DNA of 64,000 bases, taken from the NCBI GenBank assembly GCA_963697965.1, contig OY969108.1:868001-932000 (forward strand). The letters run 5' to 3'. The first letter of the stretch is position 1; each line of letters opens with the position of its first letter. Both the position numbers and the translations under genes were made by a program. This document shows positions 1 through 8,375 of the stretch, one piece after another. A model generated the notes under the pieces. That model was not told the DNA's origin and did not search any database. It saw only the letters and a list, made by a program, of their open reading frames with translations. This stretch comes from JAPLJC01 sp963697965. GTDB lineage: Bacteria > Desulfobacterota > Desulfobaccia > Desulfobaccales > 0-14-0-80-60-11.

Positions 1-625
1 TTCCCAGCCCAGGGCGGAGACCCGGTTTTCATAGGCCATCAAGTCCCAACCATACATGGTCTCGCCCCGCTGGCCCAGCCGGTTGACGTCCAGGACCGCC
101 ACCAGGTTATCCAGCCGGTAATGGGCCGCCAGTTGGAGGGCTTCATATTGAGAGCCTTCCGCCATTCTCGCTGTCCCCCAGGAACACATAAGTCGTATAA
201 GGCAGCTTATCCAGGTACTTGGCATTAAGGGCCTGGCCCACTCCGATGGACAGGCCCTGCCCCAGGGAGCCGGTAGCGGCCTCCACCAAGGGTAAGGCCG
301 GGGTAGGATGGCCCTCCAGAAGGCTGCCGAATTGGCGGTAGGTCATGAGCTGCGCCTCCGTCAATGCCCCTGCCGCCGCCCACATGGCATAAAATAGGGG
401 CGAGGCGTGCCCCTTGGAAAAGATCAGCCGGTCATTGTTAGGGTGCTTGGGGTTGTTCAGATCGTATCTGAAGATGCCGCCGAAGAGGAGACCGGCCATC
501 AACTCCACCCCCGACAGGGAAGAGGTGGGGTGGCCGGAGCCGGCCTGGGTGGACATGGTGAGGATGTGGTAGCGTATCTGAGTGGCAATCTTCTTCAAGG
601 TTTCCAACTGTTGCGGATCGGCCAT
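1..625 (-). CDS. tkt: Transketolase, N-terminal (thiamine-diphosphate) part, cut by left edge, one frameshift
   Basis: Transketolase moves two-carbon ketol units in the non-oxidative pentose phosphate pathway. The N-terminal ThDP domain is clear: AGSGHPTSS, NDRLIFSKGHASPL, LLEGHPTP and ATGSLGQGLS motifs lie in the first ~130 residues. The wording is closer to the ~620-residue animal-type transketolase than to the E. coli type (inference from pattern). The reading frame breaks after GDSE near 163-167. Removing one A (coding strand GAGAATG to GAGATG) restores GDSEMAEGSQYEALQLAAHY and the frame then stays open to position 1, through LDVNRLGQ. The C-terminal half lies outside the window, so I cannot say whether it is fused or a separate subunit. 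The start is ATG at 625. The break is probably a sequence error rather than a dead gene. Confidence 0.85.
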
Positions 626-771
626 AAATGAGTTCCTCCCGGGAAGGTGCCTGCCCGTGGGCAGAGGAAAGGGGCCCAGGCTTGCAGCCTGTGATGGGAT
701 CGCCCCTGCGGACGGCTAACATTTAACTTAAGACGTAAAGTCCGATTTTCAAGGTCAATTGTCCCATCCCT

Positions 772-1548
772 TCAATCCCGGTGCAGCGGGAAGACCAGGC
801 TGCCTCCATACCAGGCGATGAGGCTCACCAGGGGCCCCAGGGCGAGGATCATTCCCAGGTAAACTTTGCCGGTCCAATCTCCCAAGGCCGCCAGGACTTC
901 CGGGTCAAGCCAGCGCCAGGCAAAGGTCCCGGCCCCCAGCGCCAGCATGATGGGAGTCAGGGTCAGCTTGATGAGCACCGGCCGCAGGGGACGCCACTCA
1001 TAGTTGTACCACCAGGTGGCCAGCCCGGTGATCAGGGCCACCGGGGTAAAGAGCACCCCGCCTCCCAGGCAGTGGAACCCGGTGACCTCGAAGGATCTGA
1101 CCCCGGTGAGCAGATAGAGCAGGGTGAAAACCGGGGCGGAGACCAAAAAGACGATGGGAAAGTGCACCACCATGGGGTGGGGATGGCGCCGGAGTATCGG
1201 GAAGCGTACCAGCAGACGGCGCAACCTCCCGGGTGGCGCCGGAGGCGTTTCTGCTTCCCGGGGTTCGGAAACCTTCCCGGGCGAGGCCTCTAGGCTACTG
1301 GGGACCTCTATCACCACCCCCACCTGGGGATAGCGCTGGAAGACCTCTTCGCCGTGGGGGGCCGCGGGCAGCTCCCCGGTGAGATCGGCCCCGGCCAGAT
1401 GGACGGCCATGTGCTTGCCCCCCCGCCATAGGCCGCTGCCGCTCACATCATAAACCCGGCCCTGGTAGGCAACGTAGACCGGCTGGCCGTCAGCGCCCTT
1501 GAACTGCGCCAGTTCTTCCGGAGTGAACCTTCTCTGGTCCTCAGGCAA
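772..1548 (-). CDS. Cytochrome b5-like domain fused to DUF2231 membrane domain
   Basis: Two domains are visible. Residues ~5-80 match a cytochrome b5-like heme-binding fold: FTPEELAQFKG, VYVAYQGRVYDVS, then KHMAVHLAGADLT and AAPHGEE, with histidines in the places usual for this subgroup. Residues ~115-255 are a DUF2231 membrane domain opening with RRHPHPMVVHFPIVF and carrying about four hydrophobic segments. The start is probably TTG at 1548, with a GAGGG-type ribosome site upstream. It is the third gene of a minus-strand run after the UbiA-family gene and a second DUF2231 protein, which it resembles strongly, suggesting tandem duplication followed by gain or loss of the heme domain. A role in membrane redox chemistry is inference only. 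Confidence 0.75.
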   Translation of the reverse strand: MPEDQRRFTPEELAQFKGADGQPVYVAYQGRVYDVSGSGLWRGGKHMAVHLAGADLTGELPAAPHGEEVFQRYPQVGVVIEVPSSLEASPGKVSEPREAETPPAPPGRLRRLLVRFPILRRHPHPMVVHFPIVFLVSAPVFTLLYLLTGVRSFEVTGFHCLGGGVLFTPVALITGLATWWYNYEWRPLRPVLIKLTLTPIMLALGAGTFAWRWLDPEVLAALGDWTGKVYLGMILALGPLVSLIAWYGGSLVFPLHRD

Positions 1549-1582
1549 ATTTTTTTCCCTCAGGCATTGGGCAGTCGGCGAC

Positions 1583-2197
1583 TCAAAGCCGCCGTCCCGA
1601 TCCCGACCCAGGTTTTGAGTCTTGCGGTTCCAATGGGAAAGTCAGCATACCCCCGAAATAGCTGATGAGGGTCACCAGCGGGGTTAGCGCTAAAACCAAC
1701 AATAGATAGAGCACATTAACCCCTTGCAGGTCCAGCAACACCTGGGGGTTGAGCAACCGCCAGCCAAAGGCCCCGCAGGAAGCAGCCCCCAGCAGATACG
1801 CCAGCTTCTTCTCCAACTCCAGAGTGGGGCTGGATTCGGGAAAATTCAGCCTTTGGGTGAACAATCCGGTGGCGATGGCCGCCGCGGTGGCCAGCACTCC
1901 ACCCCCCAGGCAGTAGAAGGCAGTGGTGTCAAAGGACTCCACCCGGGTCAGCAGGAAAAGGACGCTGAAGAAGCCGGCGGCCAGCATAAAGGTAATGGGG
2001 AAGTGGGCCACGATGGGATGCGGGTAGCGCCGCCAGTAAGGATGACGCGCCACCAGTCCCGACAGCCAGGGGGACGGTTGCCGGCGAATCGAAGCTCCCT
2101 GCTCAGTACCCTGGCTGCCTGCCGGCGTCAACGCTTCGGAATCTTCGCTGGCATCCATGCCCTTCCCGCATCCTTTCCCTTCCCGGCCATCCCCCAA
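1583..2197 (-). CDS. DUF2231 family integral membrane protein
   Basis: A ~200-residue membrane protein of the DUF2231 type. After a polar N-terminus of ~55 residues comes RRYPHPIVAHFPITF, the family signature, followed by about four transmembrane segments. The order of segments and phrases such as TGLFTQRLNFP and LLNPQVLLDL mirror the C-terminal domain of the next gene downstream (772-1548), so the two are paralogues. The open frame starts at a TTG (2197), 18 bases after the UbiA-family gene; ATG 2158 is an alternative start and neither has a strong ribosome site. The function of DUF2231 is not established; context points only to the membrane. Confidence 0.7.
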   Translation of the reverse strand: MGDGREGKGCGKGMDASEDSEALTPAGSQGTEQGASIRRQPSPWLSGLVARHPYWRRYPHPIVAHFPITFMLAAGFFSVLFLLTRVESFDTTAFYCLGGGVLATAAAIATGLFTQRLNFPESSPTLELEKKLAYLLGAASCGAFGWRLLNPQVLLDLQGVNVLYLLLVLALTPLVTLISYFGGMLTFPLEPQDSKPGSGSGRRL

Positions 2198-2215
2198 GTC
2201 CCCCAGGGACAGACC

Positions 2216-3178
2216 TCAGACGGCCAGGCTCAGCAGAACTACGGCCAGCACCGCCAGGGGATAGTAGCTGGCCCGATTGAACAGGGTCGCCGCCTGGCCC
2301 CGGGCGCCGCTCCGGAGAAGACCCCAGGCCGGCAGCAGCAACAGAAAGATGCCTCCCCCCAAAACCAGCAGCTGCTCGAAGACCGAGATCCGGGCCGGGG
2401 ACATATGTAAAACCACCAGGGAAAAGACCAGGCTTAAGCTTAGGAAACCCATGGCCATGAAACGTGCCTTCTCCGGCCCGTAAACCACCGGAATGGTCTT
2501 GGCGTGGAGGTGCGTGTCCTGTTCCAGGTCGTGCCAGTCCGCGGGAATATTCTGGCCGCCCAACTCCCAGAAAAAGAGCCAGAGAAAGAGGACCGCCGTA
2601 AACCACGGCGAAGGCCGGGGATCCACGGCCAGGACCGCGGCTACAGCCCCCAGGCTCTTGACCACCCCGGCTACCAGCAGCCTAAGATGGCTGACCCGGA
2701 GCAACAGACAATAGGTGGTCTCCAGGAGGCAGCCGGCCAAAAAGATGAGGGCGCAGGCCGGGTTCAGACAATAGGCCCCCAGTAAGGCCACCAGGGCCCA
2801 GGCGCCGGTCCACAGGACCCCTTCCGGCAGGCTCACCCTGCCCGCGGCCAGGGGGTGGCGCAGGAAGACGGCATCCAGGTAATAGTTCGCCCCCGGCCCT
2901 CCCTGCAGGCGAAGTTTTTCCCGGTCCACCCGGCAATCCACCAGGTCGTTCAAGGCATAGACCGCGGTATAGCCGGCAAAGACCGTCAACAGCCCCAGGG
3001 CCGTGGTCGCCAGGGGCGGCAGGCGCCCCAGCCAGAGAAGCGCGGCCACAGCCGGCGCCGCCAGGTCCAGCAGACCGTGGGGCGTGCGGGACAGGGCCAG
3101 GAGCAGCTTGACCCGGGAGATAGCGAACGCCGGCGCCCCCGGCGCCAGATCAGCATTAAGCACAGTCGAGTCTTTCAT
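2216..3178 (-). CDS. UbiA-family prenyltransferase
   Basis: UbiA-type enzymes attach a prenyl chain to an aromatic or other acceptor in the membrane. The first aspartate motif is seen as NDLVDCRVDREK (~residue 77), and the second Asp-rich region as ADWHDLEQDTHLHAKTIPVVYG (~residue 215). Eight or nine hydrophobic segments and the length of 320 residues fit the family. The acceptor cannot be told from sequence; it is not clearly UbiA or MenA. It heads the minus-strand run with the two DUF2231 genes and is divergent from the complex I operon. A quinone or heme side-chain role would suit that neighbourhood but is inference. Start ATG 3178. Confidence 0.75.
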   Translation of the reverse strand: MKDSTVLNADLAPGAPAFAISRVKLLLALSRTPHGLLDLAAPAVAALLWLGRLPPLATTALGLLTVFAGYTAVYALNDLVDCRVDREKLRLQGGPGANYYLDAVFLRHPLAAGRVSLPEGVLWTGAWALVALLGAYCLNPACALIFLAGCLLETTYCLLLRVSHLRLLVAGVVKSLGAVAAVLAVDPRPSPWFTAVLFLWLFFWELGGQNIPADWHDLEQDTHLHAKTIPVVYGPEKARFMAMGFLSLSLVFSLVVLHMSPARISVFEQLLVLGGGIFLLLLPAWGLLRSGARGQAATLFNRASYYPLAVLAVVLLSLAV

Positions 3179-3537
3179 GGCCCTGGGATTGGCGGCCTCA
3201 GCCCTTCCAGCCAGGGCGAGGGTTTCCGCATTTTATATTAGACCTCCAGGCTGCGAGCCCTGCCCACTGCCCTGCCCACTTCCCACTGCTCTCTGCTCAC
3301 TGATTAATAAAGATAAGGCCAGGGCAGGGTCTGTCAAGAACCGCCGGGGTTGGGCCGCCGTCCGAGAACCCTGCCTCGGGTTGACAGGCGGGCGGGGGGG
3401 TCTTAAAGTTTTTTCATGATCCGGATGCAGGGAGTAAATTGCCCAATCCCGGCAGGGCGTGATCTCATGGGATTTGCCGGCAAGCCGGGGCGCCGCGCCA
3501 CCGGCTTCAAGGGCGACGCCGCCGCCAAGGGGATGGT
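3179..3537. other. Divergent intergenic region upstream of the complex I operon
   Basis: 359 bases between the UbiA-family gene and nuoA with no convincing coding frame. It holds pyrimidine-rich low-complexity text around 3255-3300 and one good promoter-like sequence (given separately). A GC palindrome TTGCCGGCAA lies near 3475. No riboswitch or tRNA was recognised. Confidence 0.5.
3381..3409 (+). promoter_or_regulatory. Sigma70-like promoter candidate for the nuo operon
   Basis: A perfect -35 box TTGACA (3381-3386) is followed after 17 bases by TAAAGT (3404-3409), four of six matches to the -10 consensus. It reads toward nuoA, whose ATG is at 3538, giving a leader of about 120 bases. The spacer is unusually G-rich. 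Confidence 0.5.
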
Positions 3538-3960
3538 ATGCGGCCCTTAGGTCCAGTCTGGAGCCCTTGGATTCCGGGCCTCCTTAGCTTGGTGTTATAT
3601 GCTGCCCTGGTCCTGGGCTTGCTGGCCCTGCTCCTGTTCCTGACCCGCTGGCTGGGAGAACAGAGACCCTCTCCGGAAAAGGCCCTCCCGTATGAATGCG
3701 GGGTGATCCCCACCGGCGGGGCTCGGTTCCGCTATCCGGTGGCCTTCTACCTGGTGGCGGTCTTTTTTCTCATCTTCGACGTGGAATCCGCCCTGATCTT
3801 TTCCTGGGCGGTGGCTATTGAAGAACTCGGTTGGCGGGGTTGGTTGCAAATCAGCTTTTTCATCATCGTGCTGCTCGCCAGTCTGGTTTACCTGTGGAAA
3901 AAAGGAGGGCTGGATTGGCGGTCCCCGTTACTACGAAAGGCGTTACCACCCCGGAGATAA
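3538..3960 (+). CDS. nuoA: NADH-quinone oxidoreductase subunit A
   Basis: Membrane subunit of complex I. Three transmembrane segments are visible: ~residues 10-35, ~65-90 and ~100-120. The hallmark loop LPYECGVIPTG and the FYLVAVFFLIFDVESALIF segment, with its conserved acidic residues, identify NuoA. At 140 residues the length is normal. The start ATG 3538 follows AAGGGG at 3527-3532. It is the first gene of the operon, and its 3' end overlaps the nuoBCD start by about 46 bases, which implies translational coupling. Confidence 0.93.
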   Translation: MRPLGPVWSPWIPGLLSLVLYAALVLGLLALLLFLTRWLGEQRPSPEKALPYECGVIPTGGARFRYPVAFYLVAVFFLIFDVESALIFSWAVAIEELGWRGWLQISFFIIVLLASLVYLWKKGGLDWRSPLLRKALPPRR

Positions 3961-6375
3961 CCCGCGGTCTGGAATACCTGAACCGGCCGCGTTTTGCCGG
4001 CGTCGGGCCAGGGGGTAAGGGGCTGGAGGGCGTGCTCGACGCCCTGCTCAACTGGTGCCGGGCTTACAGCTTCTGGCCGATGTTCTTTGGGCTCTCCTGC
4101 TGTTTCATCGAAGAGATCACCGCCTGGACCCCCCGCTTCGACATTTCCCGGTTCGGGGCCGAGGTCCTCAGGGGCTCGCCCCGGCAATCCGACCTGCTGA
4201 TCATTTCAGGCACGGTTTTCAAGAAGATCGCCCCTGTGGTCCTCAGGCTTTATGAGCAGATGACCGAACCGAAATGGGTCATCTCCATGGGTTCCTGCGC
4301 CAATTGCGGCGGTATGTACGACTGCTATAGCGTGGTCCAGGGCATTGACCAGATACTGCCGGTGGATATTTACATCCCCGGCTGCCCGCCCCGGCCCGAG
4401 GCGGTGATGCAGTCCATCGTGCTGCTCCAGGAGAAGGTCATGTCCGAGCGGCCGCTGCGCAGGATCCTGCACCGGCCCGGCGGCAGCCAGGGGACCGAGA
4501 CCCCCATCCTGGTGGACGGCCTGACGAAGTCCCGGGATTGCCGGGGCCCCGGCTACTATGGTACCCCGCCTCGGGGTAGCTCTGTCACCCCGCCCCTGTT
4601 TTTTGAGTCCCGCTCCGACCTCATGTGGACCCCCCCGCCCCGCTGGATCGAATTGAGCGAGACGGACCGGTCTTTAGCCAAAACCCTGTCGGAAAAATTC
4701 GGGGACGCCGTGGCCCAAGCCGAAAATACCTCGGACATGCTCACCTTCCAGGTAGCGCCGGAGCGAGTCAAAGAGGTGCTGCGCTTTTTGAAGACCGAGT
4801 CCCAACCTAAATTCCTGCGTCTGGACGATTTGACCGCGGTGGATGAGTCGGCTCGGCGGGAGCGGGAGCAATACCCTGATTTTACCCTTAATTACCAGCT
4901 GCTTTCATTCGATTCCGCCTCGAGGGTGCGTCTGAAGGCGCCGCTCTACGGCCCCCAGCCCACGGTCCCAACCATCACCGACATCTGGCCTGCGGCCAGT
5001 TGGTACGAGCGCGAAGTTTACGACATGTTCGGCATCCTTTTTGAGGGCCACCCGCGGCTGTGGCGCCTCCTCATGCCGCACGACTGGGAGGGGTATCCGC
5101 TCCGCAAGAGCTATCCGGACCGGGCCACGGACATGGAGCCCTACACCCATTATGACGCCCAGAAGCACCAGCCCCGGGACGCGGGCGAATATATGGCCGG
5201 GCGGCTGGCGGCAGACGAGTACGTGCTGAATATCGGCCCGCACCACGTCGGCACCCACGGGCTGATCCGCTTTATCCTGGCCCTCCGGGGCGAGACCATC
5301 ACCGCTCTCGACACCGATATCGGCTACCACCACCGGGCCGCGGAAAAGATCGGCGAGCGCCAGTCCTGGCACCAGTTTCTCCCTTATACCGACCGGGTGG
5401 ACTATCTCACCGGGGTGGCCAACAACCTCACCTACCTGCTGGCGCTGGAGAAGCTGGCCGGAATCCAGGTGCCGGACCGGGCCCAGTTCATCCGGGTGAT
5501 GCTCACCGAGTTTTTTCGCCTGAGCAACCATCTGGTCTGGTTTGGTACCTATACCGCTGATACCGGGGCCATGACCCCCACCTTTTACTGCTTCGCCGAA
5601 CGGGAAAAGGTCCTGGACATCGTTGAGATGATCACCGGGGGGCGGCTGCATCCCTCCTGGTTCCGGCTGGGCGGCGTGGCCATGGACCTGCCCGATGGCT
5701 GGAAGGCGTTGGTGGACGATTTTGTCCAGGTCTTTCCCGGGCGCATCAAGGAGTTCGAGGCCCTGATTACCAAGAATCCCATATTCGAGGCCCGGACCCG
5801 GGACGTGGGGTATCTCTCCAAGCAAGAACGCCATGGAGTGGGGCGTCACCGGGGCCAACCTCAGGGCCAGCGGCCTGGAGTGGGACCTCAGGAAACAGAT
5901 GCCGTATTCGGGGTATGAGGCCTTCGATTTCGACATTCCCTACGCCACTGGCGGGGACTCCTATGCCCGATATCTGGTGCGGGTGGAAGAAATGCGCCAG
6001 AGCGTCAGGATCATCGAACAGGCGGCCAGACGGATGCCGCCGGGGCGCTGGCTCGGCGATGATTACCGCTATATCATTCCGCCCAAGTCAGAGACCCTGA
6101 CGGACATCGAGACCCTGATCCACCACTTTATCAATGTCACCCGGGGGGCCAAGATTCCCCGGGGCGAGGCCTACATGGCCATCGAGCACCCCCGGGGCGA
6201 GCAGGGAGTCTATGCGGCCAGCGACGGCCTGAACATGGCTTACCGCCTGCGCTTCCGGTCGCCGGGTTTTGCCAATGTGCAGGCCCTGCCCTTGATGGCG
6301 ACGGGCCATCTGATTTCGGATTTGATCGCCATCATCGGCTCCATCAACTTCGTCTTGCCGGATATCGATCGGTGA
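3915..6375 (+). CDS. nuoBCD: Fused NuoB-NuoC-NuoD of complex I (one apparent frameshift in the D part)
   Basis: Peripheral-arm subunits B, C and D in one frame. Residues ~40-200 are NuoB with the cluster N2 cysteines at 62, 63 (SCC), 128 (GSCANCGG) and 157 (PGCPPRP). Residues ~240-430 are NuoC, with ASWYEREVYDMFGI and HDWEGYPLRKSYP. From ~440 comes NuoD, with NIGPHHVGTHG, VGYLSK and MEWGVTGANLRASG. The TTG start at 3915 is favoured because GGAGGG sits at 3904-3909. The frame breaks around 5825-5831: removing one A from AAGAACG restores K-Q-D-A-M-E-W and gives 819 residues ending at 6375. NuoC-D fusion is common in E. coli-type operons; the three-way fusion is rarer. All metal ligands are intact, so an inactive gene is unlikely. 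Confidence 0.9.
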
Positions 6376-6440
6376 GCGTCGAGTTTCGAGTTTTACCTTC
6401 GAGAAACGCAGGCTGAAGCCGGCAGCATGGTTTGGATGCT

Positions 6441-6935
6441 ATGATTCCTCAGGAAATGCGAGACCAATTGCAGGCCCAGGTCGCCTCAGCCGAACACCCC
6501 CGGGAGCAGGCGATCAACGTCATGTACGCGGTCCAGAAACATTATGGCTATCTGACCGATGAGGGCCTGGTGGAGGCGGCCGATATTCTCCGGCTGACCC
6601 CGCTGGAAGTGGAGGAGCTGGCGACCTTTTACGACTTCATCTACCGGGAGCCGGTGGGCAAATATGTCATCCATGTGTGCGACGGAGTGGTCTGCTGGAT
6701 GTTCCATGAGAACTCGGTGTTCGAATATCTCTGCAAGAAGCTGGAGGTCTGCGCCGGGCAGGTTTCGCAGGACGGTTGGTTTACGGTGCTGCCTACGGCG
6801 TGCATCGGCTTCTGCGACCGCGCCCCGGCCATGCTTATCAACGGCAAGATGTACGGCCCTCTGACCCCGCAGTTGATCGATGAAATTTTGGAAAAACTGA
6901 AGACGGCATACTGCGACCTGGTGATTTGTAAGTAA
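6441..6935 (+). CDS. nuoE: NADH-quinone oxidoreductase subunit E (2Fe-2S, N1a)
   Basis: The thioredoxin-like 2Fe-2S subunit of the NADH-dehydrogenase module. The ligand set C80/C85 (HVCDGVVCW) and C121/C125 (TACIGFCDRAP) has the expected CX4C...CX3C spacing. The N-terminal helical domain with INVMYAVQKHYGYL and LEVEELATFYDF is typical. ATG 6441 gives 164 residues; a TTG three codons upstream is also possible. It is followed by a 75-84 base gap to nuoF that can form an imperfect GC hairpin. Confidence 0.93.
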   Translation: MIPQEMRDQLQAQVASAEHPREQAINVMYAVQKHYGYLTDEGLVEAADILRLTPLEVEELATFYDFIYREPVGKYVIHVCDGVVCWMFHENSVFEYLCKKLEVCAGQVSQDGWFTVLPTACIGFCDRAPAMLINGKMYGPLTPQLIDEILEKLKTAYCDLVICK

Positions 6936-7019
6936 CCAAATAATGACGGAGGACTGGGGACAGAAGAGGAAAGTTGGCCCCGGTCCCCCCGTCCCCGGTC
7001 TAATGAGCGCTTGACTGCC

Positions 7020-8324
7020 ATGTTTGAAGAAGTGCTTTTCAAAAACCGCCGGCCTGACCGCCCTGCCACCATTGACGAATACCGGCAGAGCGGCGGCTAC
7101 GAGGCGCTGATCAAGGCCGTGAAAGAGCGGACGCCGGAAGAGGTGCGCCAGCTGGTGCTGGACTCTGGCCTCCGGGGCCGGGGCGGCGCCGGCTTCCCCA
7201 CCGGCCGCAAGTGGTCTTTCATACCGGCTGATTCGGGCTTCCCGCGCTATGTAGTGCCCAATACCGACGAAATGGAGCCCGGCACTTTCAAAGACCGGGT
7301 GCTGGTGAACCTCGACCCCCACCTGGTCTTAGAGGGAATCATTCTGAGCGGCTATGCGGTCAAGGCCCAGACGGGCTATTTCTTCATCCGGCCTTCCTAT
7401 GAACTGGACGCCCAGCTCATTGAAAGGGAAGTGGCAGTGGCCCGGCAGGCCGGGTTTTTGGGGAAGAACATCCTGGGAAGTGGTTTTTCCTTCGAGCTGG
7501 TGGTGCACCGAAGCGCCGGGCGCTACATCTGCGGCGAGGCCACGGCCCAGGTCAACGCCATCCAGGGCAACAGGGCCCACCCCCTGAAGGACCGCCACAT
7601 GGCCAGCGACGGCCTCTGGCATCGGCCCACCATCGTCAATAACGCCGAGACTCTGGCCTGCGTACCGCATATCTTGCGCCAGGGGGCGGAGTGGTTCAAA
7701 GGCCTGGCCCGGACCAAGACCGGGGCCGGGACCAAGCTTTTCTGCGTCAGCGGCAAGGTCAACCGGCCCGGCTGTTACGAACTGCCCATGGGCATCCCTC
7801 TGAGGGAGATCATCGAAGGGTCGGCCGGGGGGATGCTGCCGGACTCGGAGCTGAAGGCGGTCATCCCCGGCGGCGCTTCCACGGCATTCATGCCTGCCAG
7901 GTACTATGACGTGGAGATGGATTACGAACCGCTGCAAGCAATTGGCCACCGGTTGGGGACCGCGGCTATCATGGTCTTTGACCAGAGCACCTGTCTGGTG
8001 GCCGCTACCCTGAACCTGATCGAATATTTCGCCCGGGAATCCTGCGGTTACTGCACGCCTTGCCGGGAGGGGCTGCCGTATATCCGGGACCTGCTGTGGC
8101 GGATCGAGGCCGGAGAGGGCCGGGAGGAGTTCATCCCCATGCTGCAGCAGATGGCCCGGCACATGGACAGCGCCTATTGCAGCTTCGCCCCCGGGGCAGC
8201 TGAGCCGTTGCTGGGCCTGCTGAAATATTTCGAAGACGAGATTCGGGAGCACATCAGCCAGAAGAAGTGCCCCTTTTCCGAGTCCTACCGGCCGTACCGG
8301 CAATTGTGGTACCCGCCGGAGTGA
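7020..8324 (+). CDS. nuoF: NADH-quinone oxidoreductase subunit F (FMN, NADH site), altered pocket
   Basis: The flavin- and NADH-binding subunit. The glycine-rich GRGGAGFPTG (residues ~53-62) and the N3 4Fe-4S ligands C342, C345, C348 (ESCGYCTPC) and C387 (YCSFAPGA) are present. The FMN/NADH region usually written ICGEETAL...PPFPA...GLW is here ICGEATAQ (A174 instead of the second Glu), and the PPFPA stretch is replaced by KDRHMASDGLW. This could change nucleotide handling. Start ATG 7020; a TTG nine bases upstream is an alternative. At 434 residues it has the usual length, and the order E-F-G matches E. coli. Confidence 0.92.
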   Translation: MFEEVLFKNRRPDRPATIDEYRQSGGYEALIKAVKERTPEEVRQLVLDSGLRGRGGAGFPTGRKWSFIPADSGFPRYVVPNTDEMEPGTFKDRVLVNLDPHLVLEGIILSGYAVKAQTGYFFIRPSYELDAQLIEREVAVARQAGFLGKNILGSGFSFELVVHRSAGRYICGEATAQVNAIQGNRAHPLKDRHMASDGLWHRPTIVNNAETLACVPHILRQGAEWFKGLARTKTGAGTKLFCVSGKVNRPGCYELPMGIPLREIIEGSAGGMLPDSELKAVIPGGASTAFMPARYYDVEMDYEPLQAIGHRLGTAAIMVFDQSTCLVAATLNLIEYFARESCGYCTPCREGLPYIRDLLWRIEAGEGREEFIPMLQQMARHMDSAYCSFAPGAAEPLLGLLKYFEDEIREHISQKKCPFSESYRPYRQLWYPPE

Positions 8325-8375
8325 GAAAAATAATGGAGGGTGGGGACGTTTGGGTCCGCATCCCGCGTAAGACCT

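Noticed and set aside
2216..3178. UbiA-family gene considered as eboC because eboD/eboE are nearby
   Set aside because: It is 17 kb away on the opposite strand, belongs with the DUF2231 genes, and its motifs do not look specific to EboC.
5815..5840. Programmed ribosomal frameshifting in nuoBCD
   Set aside because: No slippery heptamer or downstream pseudoknot is evident, complex I subunits are not known to use it, and the same base change recurs in unrelated genes.
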